Shown here: positions 31,500 through 40,623 of the stretch, piece after piece | Numbering within the stretch: position 1 is the first letter of the stretch | Layout of the letters: each line of letters starts with the position of its first letter | DNA from: an uncultured Clostridia bacterium | GTDB taxonomy: Bacteria > Bacillota > Clostridia > Christensenellales > Borkfalkiaceae | DNA: 42,069 nt | Direction: 5' to 3' | Assembly: GCA_947625595.1 (NCBI GenBank) | Contig: CANQOX010000006.1 | Span: forward strand, 1-42,069 | Program-made: the position numbers and the translations under genes | The notes under the pieces: model-generated | What the model was told of the DNA's origin: nothing | Database searches by the model: none | Seen by the model: the letters and a program-made list of their open reading frames with translations, nothing else

Positions 31500-32294
31500 T
31501 CAATCCACGCCGTGGATCTCGCGGTAGTAGGGATCGGCGGACCAGTCGCGGTCGTCGGTGTATTCCCCGCCGAGGGCCTCGACGGCGTATTTCAGTTCCT
31601 GATATTCGAGATAATTGATGTCGTCCCGCGCGATGACGTCGAGGAGCACGGGGAGCGCGCGCACGTCGCCGTAGGCGGCAAGGTAACTCGCGTGCATGGG
31701 GATCTCGCCGCTCGTCCTGAAGGCGTCGAGGAGAAGCCCGAACACCCTGTCATCCCTCTCCTTGGTGCGGGAGAGGATCTCGAGCATCAAGTCGGGCTCG
31801 GTCCCCTCTTCGTACATGGCGAGGGCGCGGTCCTTGGCCTTGTCCGCCTCCGCCTTGAGCTGTTCGGCGACGGCGTCCTTGAGCTCGGTGTCCTCGCTCG
31901 TCTTTAAGATCCTGAAATAGGCGTCAAACGCCCTCTCGTTCGGCCCCGCGAGGTTGACCGCAAGGAGCAGAAGTTCCTCATCTTCCGCATCGAGGAGGGG
32001 CACAATGGCCTTGGGACAGTCCCTCTTCTCGAGTTCCTGACAGAGAAAGTCAGGCACGGGGACCCCCTCCTCCACATGGCGGCGAAGGGTCTTGACAAGT
32101 TCCTCGTCCGTCATCGCGGCAAAGTACCCCTTCGGCGTGGCCCCGACGGACGGGATCAGAATGTCGCCGAACTGCCGATAGAGCTTGGGAATGACGCTCT
32201 CCCACTGCTTTTCGGAGTACTTCCCCGCATTCTGTTGCATGTATTCGGAGAGTTTTTCATCGAACATGGCGTCGAAATCGATCAGCTTTTTCAT
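31500..32294 (-). CDS. Hypothetical helical-repeat protein, end of the hslO operon
   Basis: The 264-residue product is acidic and all-helical, with HEAT-like pairs in the middle (KAIVPLLDAEDEELLLLAVN, FDAYFRILKTSEDTELKDAV, ALPVLLDVIARDDINYLEYQ). There is no signal, membrane segment or catalytic motif. It is probably a cytoplasmic scaffold protein. It starts seven bases after the TPR gene, so it is the last gene of the operon from 36857. The function is unknown to me. Confidence 0.8.
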   Translation of the reverse strand: MKKLIDFDAMFDEKLSEYMQQNAGKYSEKQWESVIPKLYRQFGDILIPSVGATPKGYFAAMTDEELVKTLRRHVEEGVPVPDFLCQELEKRDCPKAIVPLLDAEDEELLLLAVNLAGPNERAFDAYFRILKTSEDTELKDAVAEQLKAEADKAKDRALAMYEEGTEPDLMLEILSRTKERDDRVFGLLLDAFRTSGEIPMHASYLAAYGDVRALPVLLDVIARDDINYLEYQELKYAVEALGGEYTDDRDWSADPYYREIHGVD

Positions 32295-32301
32295 ACGTCC
32301 C

Positions 32302-33957
32302 TCACATCAGAAAGTCTAAAATTTCCTGCGCGACGTAGCGGTTGGCGTCGAACATCTCGCAGATCTCCTTGAGCGTCTGCGCTCCCCCCCGCAGGCGCGC
32401 TTCGCGGTAAATGGCAGAGGCTAAAGCCGCGCGCTCGTCCATATATCTCCATGCGCCCGCCGCCTCGAGGGCCGCGTAGATGTCCTCCGCCGCCCCGCAG
32501 AGCTTGCCCTCGTTGTCGTCGCCGAGAAGGCCGTATTTGGAATACACGTCGGCGAAGGCGTCGAGGAAGGCGTCCGCCTTGCGGTCCCCGATGTTGATGG
32601 TGTGCGTGAAAAATTCCCTGTACAGGTTGATAAAGACGGTGCCGAAGGAATTGTTCTCATTGCGGACGGCGACCTCGTGCAGAATGGCGAACTTCACGAG
32701 ATCGCTTCCCATGTAGTCAAGGAGCTGTTCCCGCAGGAAGTCGTCACAGCGCAGGCGGGAGGCGACTTTGACGGCGAGGAGCTGCAATTTCTCGTCCCTG
32801 CCTTCCAGTTCGTCGAAGGCGATGCGGAGACAGCGGTCGAGGTCGGGCGAGGCGGCGACGCTCGGAAGTTCCTCCTCGTCCGCCTTGCATGCGGCGAGCA
32901 AAAATCCCGCGATCTTCCTGTATTCGGCCTGCGGCATGCGGTAGAAATAGGTCATGTCGAGGTCCTTCTCCTCCCCGTCGCGGATAAGGCGAAGGCGCTC
33001 AAGGTAGTACTCCGCGACCGCCTTGGCGGGGCAGAGCGCGGTCAGCGTCTCCAGCGCGGAGACGGCCCCGTCGAGATCGCCCAAATGATAGGCTGCGACG
33101 GCGTAGAAGAAGAGCACGGTGTCGTCGTAGGGGAGCCGCTTTTTCAGCTCGGAAAGCACTTTGAAGGCCTCCTCGTCCAATCCCGTCTCGCAGAGAGCCG
33201 TCGCGATGCGGTACAGGTCGTCCGTCCCGTCGGCGGGGACGGAGGCGAGACGCCTGGCGGCCTCCTTGGCCCGCTTTTTCTCCCCCCGCGCGCCGAGGAC
33301 GGCGACGTAGGTGGTGAGGGCCTGCACATTCTCGGGATATTTCTCAAGCAGGGCCTCGCACTCCTTCTCCGCCTGCTTTTCCTCCCCCTCCATGAGGAGG
33401 CACATGGCGGCAAGGCCCGCCGCCGAGGGATAGTCGGGGCTGTCCTCCTCGACGAGGAGAAGGCGCTTCCGCGCGTCGTCCAACTCCCCCTCCCGCATGA
33501 GGTCAAGGCCCTCCTTGAGGGCTTCGGGATCGTCCCCGCCCACGAGGCGGAGTTTAGGGGCTTCCCCCTCCTCCTCAAAATTTTCGATAAAATCGGCAAA
33601 GGCGTCCCCGTCCTCCTCTGCCTCCTCGGGGTAGGCGTGGGAGTAGTAGAAGGCCGACTGGAACTCGTTGCCCATGTTCATAAACACGACCGCGAGGCCC
33701 TCGTAGCCCTCGGGAAAGTCGGCTTCGTTGCAGACATCGAGGAAGCGGAACCACGCGTCCGCGGCGAGCGGCCAGATCTCCAGCCCCTCATAGACGTCGG
33801 CATAGACCGCCCAAGCGTCCGCACTCGGCGGATAGAGCTCGGCCCTGCGCTTGAGCGCGGCGAGCGCGCCGAAATAGTCCCCCGCGTCCGCCCGCTTCTC
33901 GGCGGTGTCGATCAGGAACTCTTCGCTGATATTCCAAGTTTTGGGTCTGTCCCTCAT
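32302..33957 (-). CDS. Tetratricopeptide-repeat protein
   Basis: The 551-residue protein carries TPR-type helix pairs over its N-terminal two thirds (DAGDYFGALAALKRRAELYP near 24-43, GEEKQAEKECEALLEKYPEN near 190-209, GDLDGAVSALETLTALCPAK near 290-309) and a helical C-terminal domain without clear repeats. It has no signal peptide. TPR proteins mediate protein contacts; partners are unknown. The ATG overlaps the hslO stop (ATGA, 33954-33957), so it is made together with Hsp33. Confidence 0.9.
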   Translation of the reverse strand: MRDRPKTWNISEEFLIDTAEKRADAGDYFGALAALKRRAELYPPSADAWAVYADVYEGLEIWPLAADAWFRFLDVCNEADFPEGYEGLAVVFMNMGNEFQSAFYYSHAYPEEAEEDGDAFADFIENFEEEGEAPKLRLVGGDDPEALKEGLDLMREGELDDARKRLLLVEEDSPDYPSAAGLAAMCLLMEGEEKQAEKECEALLEKYPENVQALTTYVAVLGARGEKKRAKEAARRLASVPADGTDDLYRIATALCETGLDEEAFKVLSELKKRLPYDDTVLFFYAVAAYHLGDLDGAVSALETLTALCPAKAVAEYYLERLRLIRDGEEKDLDMTYFYRMPQAEYRKIAGFLLAACKADEEELPSVAASPDLDRCLRIAFDELEGRDEKLQLLAVKVASRLRCDDFLREQLLDYMGSDLVKFAILHEVAVRNENNSFGTVFINLYREFFTHTINIGDRKADAFLDAFADVYSKYGLLGDDNEGKLCGAAEDIYAALEAAGAWRYMDERAALASAIYREARLRGGAQTLKEICEMFDANRYVAQEILDFLM

Positions 33958-34817
33958 GCTTCCTCCCCGAAAAGGCGCACGACGTCCTCCTTCTCAAAGA
34001 CGTATTCCGTATTGCAATAGTGGCAGTGCACGGCGATCCTTCCCTCCTCCCCGATGAGGGCAAAGGCGTCCTCCCTGCCGAGGGAGAGCACGGCGCCCGC
34101 CGCCCGCTTCCGCGAACAGTGACAGCGGAAGGAAAATTCTCTCCTGTCAAAGGGTCCGTCCGTGAACATTTTGAGAACGCCCTCCGCCCCCCTCTCCTCA
34201 ATGAGGGAGGAGAGCCCGCCGAACTTTGCGATCTCCTCTTCGCAGTAGGAGACGGCCTCCTCGCCCGCCCCGGGGAGGGGCTGGAGAAAGACGCCGCCCG
34301 CGCCGAGGATCTTATCTTTGACCTTCACGCCGAGCGCAACGGCCGTCGGCCGCTGTTCGCTCGTCAGGAAATAGGCGGAGAAGTCCTCCGCGATCTCGCC
34401 CGAGACGAGACGGCTTGTCCCCGTGAAGGGAACGCCCGTGCCGTCGTCGGAGACCACGGTGAGGGTACCGTCCTTGCCCGTGAAGCCGCCCACGTCGAGT
34501 TTCCCGTCCGCGCGGGGAGGGAGACTGAACTGCGGGTTCTCAACAAAGCCCCGCATGCGCAGTTCGCTGTCGCCCGCGACGCAAATCTTTCCCCCGGGGC
34601 CGCCGCCGTTCACGGTGACCGCGAGGGAGGAATTTTCCCCTTTCAGCCAACTGCAGAGGTACGCGCAGGCGGTGAAGGTCCGTCCGAACGCCGCCGCCGC
34701 GACGGCAGAGAACTTGTGCCGCCGCATGGCCTCCTGTACGGCCGCGGTGCTGTCGATGACGGCAAGGGAGACGTCCCCGCCGTGGACCAATGTCTTTAAG
34801 ATGATACTTTTCTGCAT
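33954..34817 (-). CDS. hslO: Redox-regulated chaperone Hsp33
   Basis: Hsp33 is a holdase that is activated when oxidants form disulfides in its zinc centre. The 287-residue product has the N-terminal domain (GRTFTACAYLCSWLKGE near 45-61, GGGPGGKICVAGD near 71-83) and the C-terminal zinc motif with Cys232, Cys234 (CHC) and Cys265, Cys268 (CHYC), all four ligands present. It overlaps the methyltransferase gene upstream by 22 bases and the TPR gene downstream by four. Confidence 0.97.
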   Translation of the reverse strand: MQKSIILKTLVHGGDVSLAVIDSTAAVQEAMRRHKFSAVAAAAFGRTFTACAYLCSWLKGENSSLAVTVNGGGPGGKICVAGDSELRMRGFVENPQFSLPPRADGKLDVGGFTGKDGTLTVVSDDGTGVPFTGTSRLVSGEIAEDFSAYFLTSEQRPTAVALGVKVKDKILGAGGVFLQPLPGAGEEAVSYCEEEIAKFGGLSSLIEERGAEGVLKMFTDGPFDRREFSFRCHCSRKRAAGAVLSLGREDAFALIGEEGRIAVHCHYCNTEYVFEKEDVVRLFGEEA

Positions 34818-35527
34818 ATAAAATTCAATCTATCGCTCTGAAGGGCCGTCCCGCCGAGGTGCCCCTCCACCTCCGCATCAAACCCCGCAGAGTGCAGGGC
34901 CGCGAGGACGTCCTTCTCCGTGTGGAGAAAGCGGACATGCGTCTCGTCGTAGCGGCGGAAGAGTTCGCCCTCCCGCACGAAGAGGGTGACGTCGGTCTCG
35001 ACGCGGTCCTCTTCCCTCCTGTTGAATTCGAGGTAAGTGACGTCGTCCCTGTCGTCCCCGAACATATTATTTGCAACTTTTTGGGTCAGTTTGTATTCGG
35101 AACTGATGTCGAACCAAAAGATCCCCTCCCGTTTCAGGCAGGCGGCGATGCGGCGGAAGGCCGAGGGAAGGCGCTCCTGCGGGAGATAGTTGATACAGTC
35201 GTTGGCCGAAAGGATGAAATCGTACCGCTCGGGCGTCTTGAGACAGCGCGCGTCGGCGAGGACAAAGGGGATCGCGAGCCCCTCCTCCTGCGCGAGACGG
35301 ACGGCCTTTGTGAGCATGGGACGGGAGATGTCTCCCCCCGTCATCTGAAAGCCCGCCCGCGCCAGCGCACGGCAAAAGGCCCCGCTGCCGCAGCCGAGTT
35401 CAAACCCCTTCGGCCCCGCGCCCCTCCTCCGAAGCCCGTCAATAAAATACTGCGACCAAGTGGGATAGTCGCAGTCGTCGTTCAAAAATTCAAACCATTC
35501 GGCAAGATAGTCGTAAGCCTGCGTCAT
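34796..35527 (-). CDS. Class I SAM-dependent methyltransferase
   Basis: The 243-residue protein has motif I FELGCGSGAF near 42-51, motif II-like GGDISRPML near 64-72, the VLADARCL acidic loop and the YDFILSANDCINYL post-motif typical of small-molecule methyltransferases of the Methyltransf_25/11 type. The substrate is not evident. It starts two bases from the DUF624-type gene stop and overlaps hslO by 22 bases, so it is translated within the same operon. Confidence 0.9.
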   Translation of the reverse strand: MTQAYDYLAEWFEFLNDDCDYPTWSQYFIDGLRRRGAGPKGFELGCGSGAFCRALARAGFQMTGGDISRPMLTKAVRLAQEEGLAIPFVLADARCLKTPERYDFILSANDCINYLPQERLPSAFRRIAACLKREGIFWFDISSEYKLTQKVANNMFGDDRDDVTYLEFNRREEDRVETDVTLFVREGELFRRYDETHVRFLHTEKDVLAALHSAGFDAEVEGHLGGTALQSDRLNFICRKVSS

Positions 35528-35528
35528 C

Positions 35529-36857
35529 CTATTTCTTGGGCGGCAACATCTTGGGACGGCGGATCTTTTCCTTTTTCTTCTTTTTCTTCTTGCCGTCCGT
35601 GCCGTTCTCCTCTTCGCTCAAGGCGGCCTCGAGCGCGTCAAACTCCCTGTTATAGGCGACGTACTCCTCGTCGTTCTTGTGTTCCTCGACGTAGGCCTGC
35701 GCATCCTCCTCCATCGCCGCCCTGCTCTCGCGGAGCTTCTGAAGGTCCTCGCGGGAGAAGGAATCGGGGAGCTGATAGGGATCGACGCCCTCGTCGATGG
35801 GCTTCACGGGGCTGGAGATGAGCTTGCTCCTTCCGTTGAGGACCATCTGCCTCCTGTATTCACGCATGGCCTCGCTCTGCGCCTCCGACATGGTCGAGCC
35901 CGTATTCATGGAGCCCGTCTCTTTGTTGTAGAGGCCCCTGCCCGTGGCGATGCCATAGGTCGGGTTGACATACTTATCGAACGCCCACTGGCTGTAATCG
36001 AGCCAGACGAGGCCCGCATAGGAGAAGGCGATGAGAAGAAGCAGCAGAATGCCGATGATCCCGAAGAAGTTGAGCCCGCCAAAGATGGCGAGGAAGAAGG
36101 GCCAAAGGGCCAGCGCGGCGAAAAAGACCGTCTGCGGGAAAGTTCCGATCGCCATGACGACGGCGTTGCGGAAGAGCGCCCAAGGGCCCTGATTGTAGCT
36201 GATGCCGAGGGAGATCATCCACAGGCAGACGAGGAGCATGAAGGCGACGATGATGTACCCGACGACCTTGGACGCGACCATCCAGCCCGCGCCCGCCGCC
36301 CCCGTGGCGACATAGAAATCGGCGAGGTTGCCCATCGTCCGCGCGACGAAGAGCACGACGGTGAAGATGAGGACGGCCTCGAACACGTTCCAGAAGTTGC
36401 GCTTGATGCCGCGGAGGAAGTCATTTGCGACAAAGATGCCCTCCGTCCAGATGAGATTGCGGATGATATAGAACCCGCCCGAGATGCCGAGCGAGGCGAT
36501 GATGCCCGCGGGGATAAACAGCGAGAAATAGACGAGATCGCTCTGCAACATCATGGCCTCGGCGTTGCCGACAATGTCGGGAATGTAGGGGAAGGACGGA
36601 CCGAGGCCCGCGCCGAATGCGCCGCCCATGCCCGAGACGCCTACCTGAAGATACCGCCATACGATGAGCCCGATGAGGGGAAGGAAGGTGAGAAGGATGA
36701 GAAGGTTGACGAGCATGAGCCGCCCGAACCTGCCCTTCAGAATGTCCCAGAAGAGCGCCCAACGGCTCGTGGGGAGAGTGGACCGCGCGTAGTCCTCACT
36801 GCGCTCCTTCCCGATCAGCCAACGGGCGACGAGCCCTTTTTTCTCTGTATCTGCCAT
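35529..36857 (-). CDS. DUF624 (YesL-like) membrane protein with long charged tail
   Basis: The 442-residue product has about six membrane helices (first near 48-68, last near 265-285) in the pattern of DUF624/YesL proteins, including a FWDILKGRFGRLMLVNLLIL start and GGFYIIRNLIWTEGIFVAND segment. A cytoplasmic tail of about 140 residues follows, rich in Glu, ending in a run of lysines and KIRRPKMLPPKK. The function of DUF624 proteins is unknown; many lie near sugar-use genes, which is not the case here. It is the first gene of the operon leading to hslO, with a good promoter and a GGAG ribosome site. Confidence 0.85.
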   Translation of the reverse strand: MADTEKKGLVARWLIGKERSEDYARSTLPTSRWALFWDILKGRFGRLMLVNLLILLTFLPLIGLIVWRYLQVGVSGMGGAFGAGLGPSFPYIPDIVGNAEAMMLQSDLVYFSLFIPAGIIASLGISGGFYIIRNLIWTEGIFVANDFLRGIKRNFWNVFEAVLIFTVVLFVARTMGNLADFYVATGAAGAGWMVASKVVGYIIVAFMLLVCLWMISLGISYNQGPWALFRNAVVMAIGTFPQTVFFAALALWPFFLAIFGGLNFFGIIGILLLLLIAFSYAGLVWLDYSQWAFDKYVNPTYGIATGRGLYNKETGSMNTGSTMSEAQSEAMREYRRQMVLNGRSKLISSPVKPIDEGVDPYQLPDSFSREDLQKLRESRAAMEEDAQAYVEEHKNDEEYVAYNREFDALEAALSEEENGTDGKKKKKKKEKIRRPKMLPPKK

Positions 36858-36912
36858 AATTTCAGCTCCAATTTTGCCTTAACGTGTGCGGCGGAAGTCC
36901 GCCGTAACAATC

Positions 36913-36941
36913 ATTATACCGCAACTTGGAAAATTTTTCAA
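36913..36941 (-). promoter_or_regulatory. Sigma-A promoter of the DUF624-hslO operon
   Basis: Minus strand TTGAAA (36936-36941), 17-bp spacer, TATAAT (36913-36918). A GGCGGA / TCCGCC hairpin lies in the leader near 36889-36904. Confidence 0.8.
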
Positions 36942-37031
36942 TGGAAATGCGATGAATTCTTGCAAAAAGTTGATTTTTTCATAAAAAGCCCTTCGCCGTC
37001 CCCCCTCCCCGCCCGAACGGACGCGTTTTCC

Positions 37032-37060
37032 TTGCTTTTTGCGCGCGCATATGATACAAT
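37032..37060 (+). promoter_or_regulatory. Sigma-A promoter of asd-dapA-dapB
   Basis: TTGCTT (37032-37037), 17-bp spacer, TACAAT (37055-37060). The leader of about 20 bases is too short for a lysine riboswitch. Confidence 0.75.
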
Positions 37061-37087
37061 CAAAGAAAAAATTTTCGGAGACAGGAA

Positions 37088-38161
37088 ATGAAAACGTATC
37101 GCGTCGGGATCGTCGGAGCGACGGGAATGGTCGGACAGAGATTTGTGAGGCTCCTCGAGCGTCACCCTTGGTTCGTCCCCACTGCCCTCCTTGCAAGCCC
37201 CCGTTCCGCGGGCAAACCTTACGGGGAGGCCGTGGAGGGAAAGTGGGCCTTCGACGTCCCCGTTCCCGCATATGCGAAGGACATGGTCGTGCTCGACGCC
37301 GCAGATCCCCGCCCGCTCAAGAGCATGGTGGACTTCGTCTTCTGCGCCGTCAACATGGGGAAGGAGGACGTCCGCGCCCTCGAGGAGGCCTATGCGAGGG
37401 CCGAGATCCCCGTTGTCTCCAATAACTCCGCCCACCGCTTTGTCCCCGACGTCCCCATGGTCATTCCCGAGATCAACCCCGAGCATCTGTCCGTCATTCC
37501 CTTCCAGAGGAAGCGGCTGGGCTGCAAGCGGGGCTTTGTCGCCGTCAAGAGCAACTGCTCCCTTCAATCCTACGTCCCCCTCCTTCACCCCCTGCGGCAG
37601 TACGGGCTGAAGTCGGCCGCCGTCTGCACCTATCAGGCGATCTCGGGCGCGGGAAAGACCTTCCTTGCAATGCCAGAGATCTCGGACAACGTCATACCCT
37701 ACATCGCGGGCGAGGAGGAGAAGAGCGAGAGGGAGCCCCTCAAGATCTGGGGCAAAGTTTCGGGGGGCAAAATTGAGCTTGCCTCCTCCCCCGTCATCAC
37801 GGCGCAGTGCGTCAGGGTCCCCGTCTCGGACGGGCACACGGCGGCCGTCTTTGCCTCCTTCGAGCGCGAACCCTCGCGGGAGGAGATCCTGTCGGCGTGG
37901 GAAAATTTTGCGGGCGAGCCGCAACGTTTGGGCCTCCCCTCCGCGCCCGAAAAGTTCATCACTTACCTCGCCGAGGACGACCGTCCCCAGCCCAAACTTG
38001 ACCGCATGCTCGAGGGGGGCATGGGGATCGCGGCGGGACGGCTCCGCAAAGACCCCTTCGGCTGGAAATTCATCGGCCTCTCGCACAACACCCTCCGCGG
38101 GGCGGCGGGCGGCGCCGTCCTTCTCGCCGAACTCCTCGCGGCAAAGGGATATTTCGGGTGA
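37088..38161 (+). CDS. asd: Aspartate-semialdehyde dehydrogenase
   Basis: Asd reduces aspartyl phosphate to aspartate semialdehyde, the branch point to lysine, threonine and methionine. The 357-residue enzyme has GIVGATGMVGQRF at 7-19 (NADP loop), the catalytic Cys157 in KSNCSLQ, the active-site His250 in DGHTAAV, and the SNNSAHR motif near 111-117. The sequence fits the archaeal/fungal-type branch of the family (length about 350, KSNCS motif) rather than the usual Bacillus type. A GGAG ribosome site is present. It is the first gene of asd-dapA-dapB. Confidence 0.95.
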   Translation: MKTYRVGIVGATGMVGQRFVRLLERHPWFVPTALLASPRSAGKPYGEAVEGKWAFDVPVPAYAKDMVVLDAADPRPLKSMVDFVFCAVNMGKEDVRALEEAYARAEIPVVSNNSAHRFVPDVPMVIPEINPEHLSVIPFQRKRLGCKRGFVAVKSNCSLQSYVPLLHPLRQYGLKSAAVCTYQAISGAGKTFLAMPEISDNVIPYIAGEEEKSEREPLKIWGKVSGGKIELASSPVITAQCVRVPVSDGHTAAVFASFEREPSREEILSAWENFAGEPQRLGLPSAPEKFITYLAEDDRPQPKLDRMLEGGMGIAAGRLRKDPFGWKFIGLSHNTLRGAAGGAVLLAELLAAKGYFG

Positions 38162-38214
38162 CACTTTCCCTCCCCCCTCCCGCATAGAAATAGAATGGGA
38201 AGGCGAGGAGTGCA

Positions 38215-39108
38215 ATGACAGGATTTTTGAGGGGCGTTGTGACCGCCCTTGTGACACCGTTTACAGAGGATGGCGTAAATTTTGCAACGCTTGACGCCCT
38301 TCTCTCCCGTCAGGAGCGGGAGGGCGCGGACGCCGTCGCCGTCCTCGGCACGACGGGCGAACCCTCCACCATGGCCGCGGAGGAAAAGGAAGCGGTCATC
38401 CGCTTTGCGCGGGCGCACTGCGGGAAGATGAAGCTCATTGTCGGCACGGGCGGCAACGATACCTCCGCCGCCGTGAAGATGACGCGGCTTGCGGCAGACC
38501 TTGGGGCGGACGGCATCCTTGCCGTCACGCCCTATTACAATAAATGCACCCAGCGGGGACTGATCGCCTACTATCGGAAGCTCTGCGCGGCCGTTTCCCT
38601 CCCCGTCATCGCCTACAACGTCCCCGCGCGGACGGGGGTCAACCTCCTCCCCGCGACGATGGCCGAGCTTGCGGAGATCCCCAACATGGCGGGCATCAAG
38701 GAGGCGAGCGGGAACATGGCGCAGGTCATGGAGACGGCGCGGCGCATTCGCGGCAAATGCGACCTCTATGCGGGCGAGGACGCGCTCGCTCTGCCCATTT
38801 TGGCCGCGGGCGGGACGGCCGTCATCTCGGTGGTCTCCAACCTCTTTCCCGCGCAGGTCAAACGGCTCACGGGCCTTGTCTTTCAGGGGGACCTCGCGGC
38901 CGCAAACAGGCTCAACGACGTCCTTCTGCCCCTCATCGGGGCCTGCTTTTCGGAGGTCAACCCCATTCCCGTCAAGGCCGCCCTCGCCCTTCTCGGCTAT
39001 GACGTCGGCCTTCCCCGCGCCCCGCTCACGGAGCTTGAGCCTCCCCACCTTGACCTCATGAAGGCCGCCCTCCTCACCTTCGAAGCGGAGATCGGGCGAT
39101 GCGGCTGA
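38215..39108 (+). CDS. dapA: 4-Hydroxy-tetrahydrodipicolinate synthase
   Basis: DapA condenses pyruvate and aspartate semialdehyde. The 297-residue TIM barrel has GTTGE at 45-49, Tyr134 in YNVPARTG, Arg139 and the Schiff-base Lys162 in AGIKEASGN, so all catalytic residues are present. AGGAG lies five bases before the ATG. It follows asd by 53 bases and overlaps dapB by ten. Confidence 0.98.
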   Translation: MTGFLRGVVTALVTPFTEDGVNFATLDALLSRQEREGADAVAVLGTTGEPSTMAAEEKEAVIRFARAHCGKMKLIVGTGGNDTSAAVKMTRLAADLGADGILAVTPYYNKCTQRGLIAYYRKLCAAVSLPVIAYNVPARTGVNLLPATMAELAEIPNMAGIKEASGNMAQVMETARRIRGKCDLYAGEDALALPILAAGGTAVISVVSNLFPAQVKRLTGLVFQGDLAAANRLNDVLLPLIGACFSEVNPIPVKAALALLGYDVGLPRAPLTELEPPHLDLMKAALLTFEAEIGRCG

Positions 39109-39854
39109 TTGTGTGGGGCTGTTGCGGCAAAATGGGGAAAATGACCGCCGAAACGGCCGCAGAGCGGGGACACACCGTCGTGTGCGGGGTGGACCTTTCG
39201 CCCTCCCCCATGCCCTTCCCCGTCGTTGCGCGGGCCGAGGAGATCGGCGAAGGGGCCGACGTTGTCATCGATTTTTCCTCCCCCGCTCTCCTTGCGGAGC
39301 GGCTCACCTTTTGCAGGGACAGACGTCTCCCCATCGTCCTCGCGGCGACGGGGTTTTCGGCGGAAGAGGAGGCGCTTGCCGAAAAGTTCGGGGCCGCGCT
39401 CCCCGTCTTCAGGGCGAAGAATCTCTCCCTCGGCGTCAATGTTCTCTGCCGCCTCGTCAAGGAGGCCGCCCGCCTTCTCGGCGGAACATTCGACGCGGAG
39501 ATCGTCGAGCGGCATCACAGACAAAAAAAAGACGCCCCCTCGGGCACGGCCCTCATGCTCTTCAAGAGCGCGGAGGAGGGCCTTTGCGAAGGGCGCGAAA
39601 TGGTCTGCGGCAGGGCGGAGCAGGGCGAGCGGCGAGATAACGAGATCGGCGTCCACTCTGTGCGGGGCGGGACGATCGTCGGCGAGCATGAGGTGATGTT
39701 TGCGGGCGAAGACGAGGTCATCACCCTCACCCACGCCGCGGGGAGCAGGAAAGTTTTCGCCGCGGGCGCGCTCCGTGCCGCGGAGTGGCTGATCGGGAAG
39801 CCGAACGGCCTGTACGGCATGGACGACCTTCTCGGCGGGACAGTCAATCCCTGA
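39099..39854 (+). CDS. dapB: 4-Hydroxy-tetrahydrodipicolinate reductase
   Basis: DapB reduces the DapA product to tetrahydrodipicolinate. The 251-residue enzyme has a Rossmann loop GCCGKMGKM at 7-15, IDFSSPALL near 58-66, ATGF near 84-87 and the catalytic segment EIVERHHRQKKDAPSGTA near 134-151. It overlaps dapA by ten bases and its last 11 bases overlap the convergent response regulator gene. Later lysine genes (dapL or dapF, lysA) are not in the window. Confidence 0.97.
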   Translation: MRLIVWGCCGKMGKMTAETAAERGHTVVCGVDLSPSPMPFPVVARAEEIGEGADVVIDFSSPALLAERLTFCRDRRLPIVLAATGFSAEEEALAEKFGAALPVFRAKNLSLGVNVLCRLVKEAARLLGGTFDAEIVERHHRQKKDAPSGTALMLFKSAEEGLCEGREMVCGRAEQGERRDNEIGVHSVRGGTIVGEHEVMFAGEDEVITLTHAAGSRKVFAAGALRAAEWLIGKPNGLYGMDDLLGGTVNP

Positions 39855-40623
39855 GGCCCGCGATCCTGTCGAGCTCGGGCAGGTATTCGATGCTCCAGTC
39901 GTAGCCGCGCATGAATTCGCCGTGATAGTTGCCCTTTCCCGTCTTGAGGAAGTCCCAGAAGTCGCAGGTGACGTTGGCCTTGTCGAGGGTCAGGACGGCC
40001 CTGCCGAAGCTGACGCAGTTGACGCCGACCTCCGAGAGGGTCTTTCGGAGGCGAAAGACGGCGTTGCGGTACAGAATTTTGGCCTTCTCGACGTCGTTGT
40101 CCCCCCAGAGGTGGGCGATGGCGTCGGACATGGTCAGGCTGTTTCCGTTGTAGGCGATGAGGAGGGCAAAGAGTTCCTTGGACTTGGCGGAGGAGAACGT
40201 AACGATCCTGCCGTCCGTAAAACAGTCGAATCCCTCGAACGTCCTCACTTGCAGAAGGGGCGTTCTTTTGTTGATGAGGTTGAGATAGGCACGAAGTTTA
40301 TTGGCGTTGTAGGGCTTGTAGAGAAATCCGAGCGTGTGCTCCCGCACGGACTCTGTCAGGCCCTCCGCGGTGAGGTTGGTCCCCGTGATGAAGACGAGGG
40401 GAATATTTTTCCCGAGCGCAACGATCTTCTCAGCGAGCTCCAGCCCGTCGATCTTCGGCATGCTCACGTCCGAAAAGACGGCGTCCACGGTATTCTTCGC
40501 GAGGTAGTCGAGGACGGCCCTCTCGTCGTCCTTAAAAAATCTGCATTCGACGTCGCAGTCGATGACTTCATTGAGAAAAGACTGCAGAGCGTACATTTCA
40601 TCGTCGATGACAACGATCTTCAT
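39844..40623 (-). CDS. Response regulator with OmpR/SARP-like output domain
   Basis: The 259-residue protein has an N-terminal receiver with IDDE near 6-9, phospho-acceptor Asp52 in FSDVSMPKIDG and Lys103 in LYKPY. The C-terminal half (about 125-259) has a winged-helix trait of the OmpR/SARP type (SAKSKELFALLIAYNGNSLT, LYRNAVFRLRKTLSEVGVN), not a LytTR domain. It binds DNA after phosphorylation by the kinase gene, whose stop its ATG overlaps (ATGA, 40620-40623). Target genes are unknown. Confidence 0.92.
   Translation of the reverse strand: MKIVVIDDEMYALQSFLNEVIDCDVECRFFKDDERAVLDYLAKNTVDAVFSDVSMPKIDGLELAEKIVALGKNIPLVFITGTNLTAEGLTESVREHTLGFLYKPYNANKLRAYLNLINKRTPLLQVRTFEGFDCFTDGRIVTFSSAKSKELFALLIAYNGNSLTMSDAIAHLWGDNDVEKAKILYRNAVFRLRKTLSEVGVNCVSFGRAVLTLDKANVTCDFWDFLKTGKGNYHGEFMRGYDWSIEYLPELDRIAGLRD

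Noticed and set aside
36858-37087. Possible lysine riboswitch before asd
   Set aside because: The predicted transcript start leaves only about 20 bases of leader, too short for an L-box.
36938-38257. A 439-codon minus-strand frame over asd
   Set aside because: The plus strand encodes asd with all catalytic residues; the antisense product has no recognisable features.
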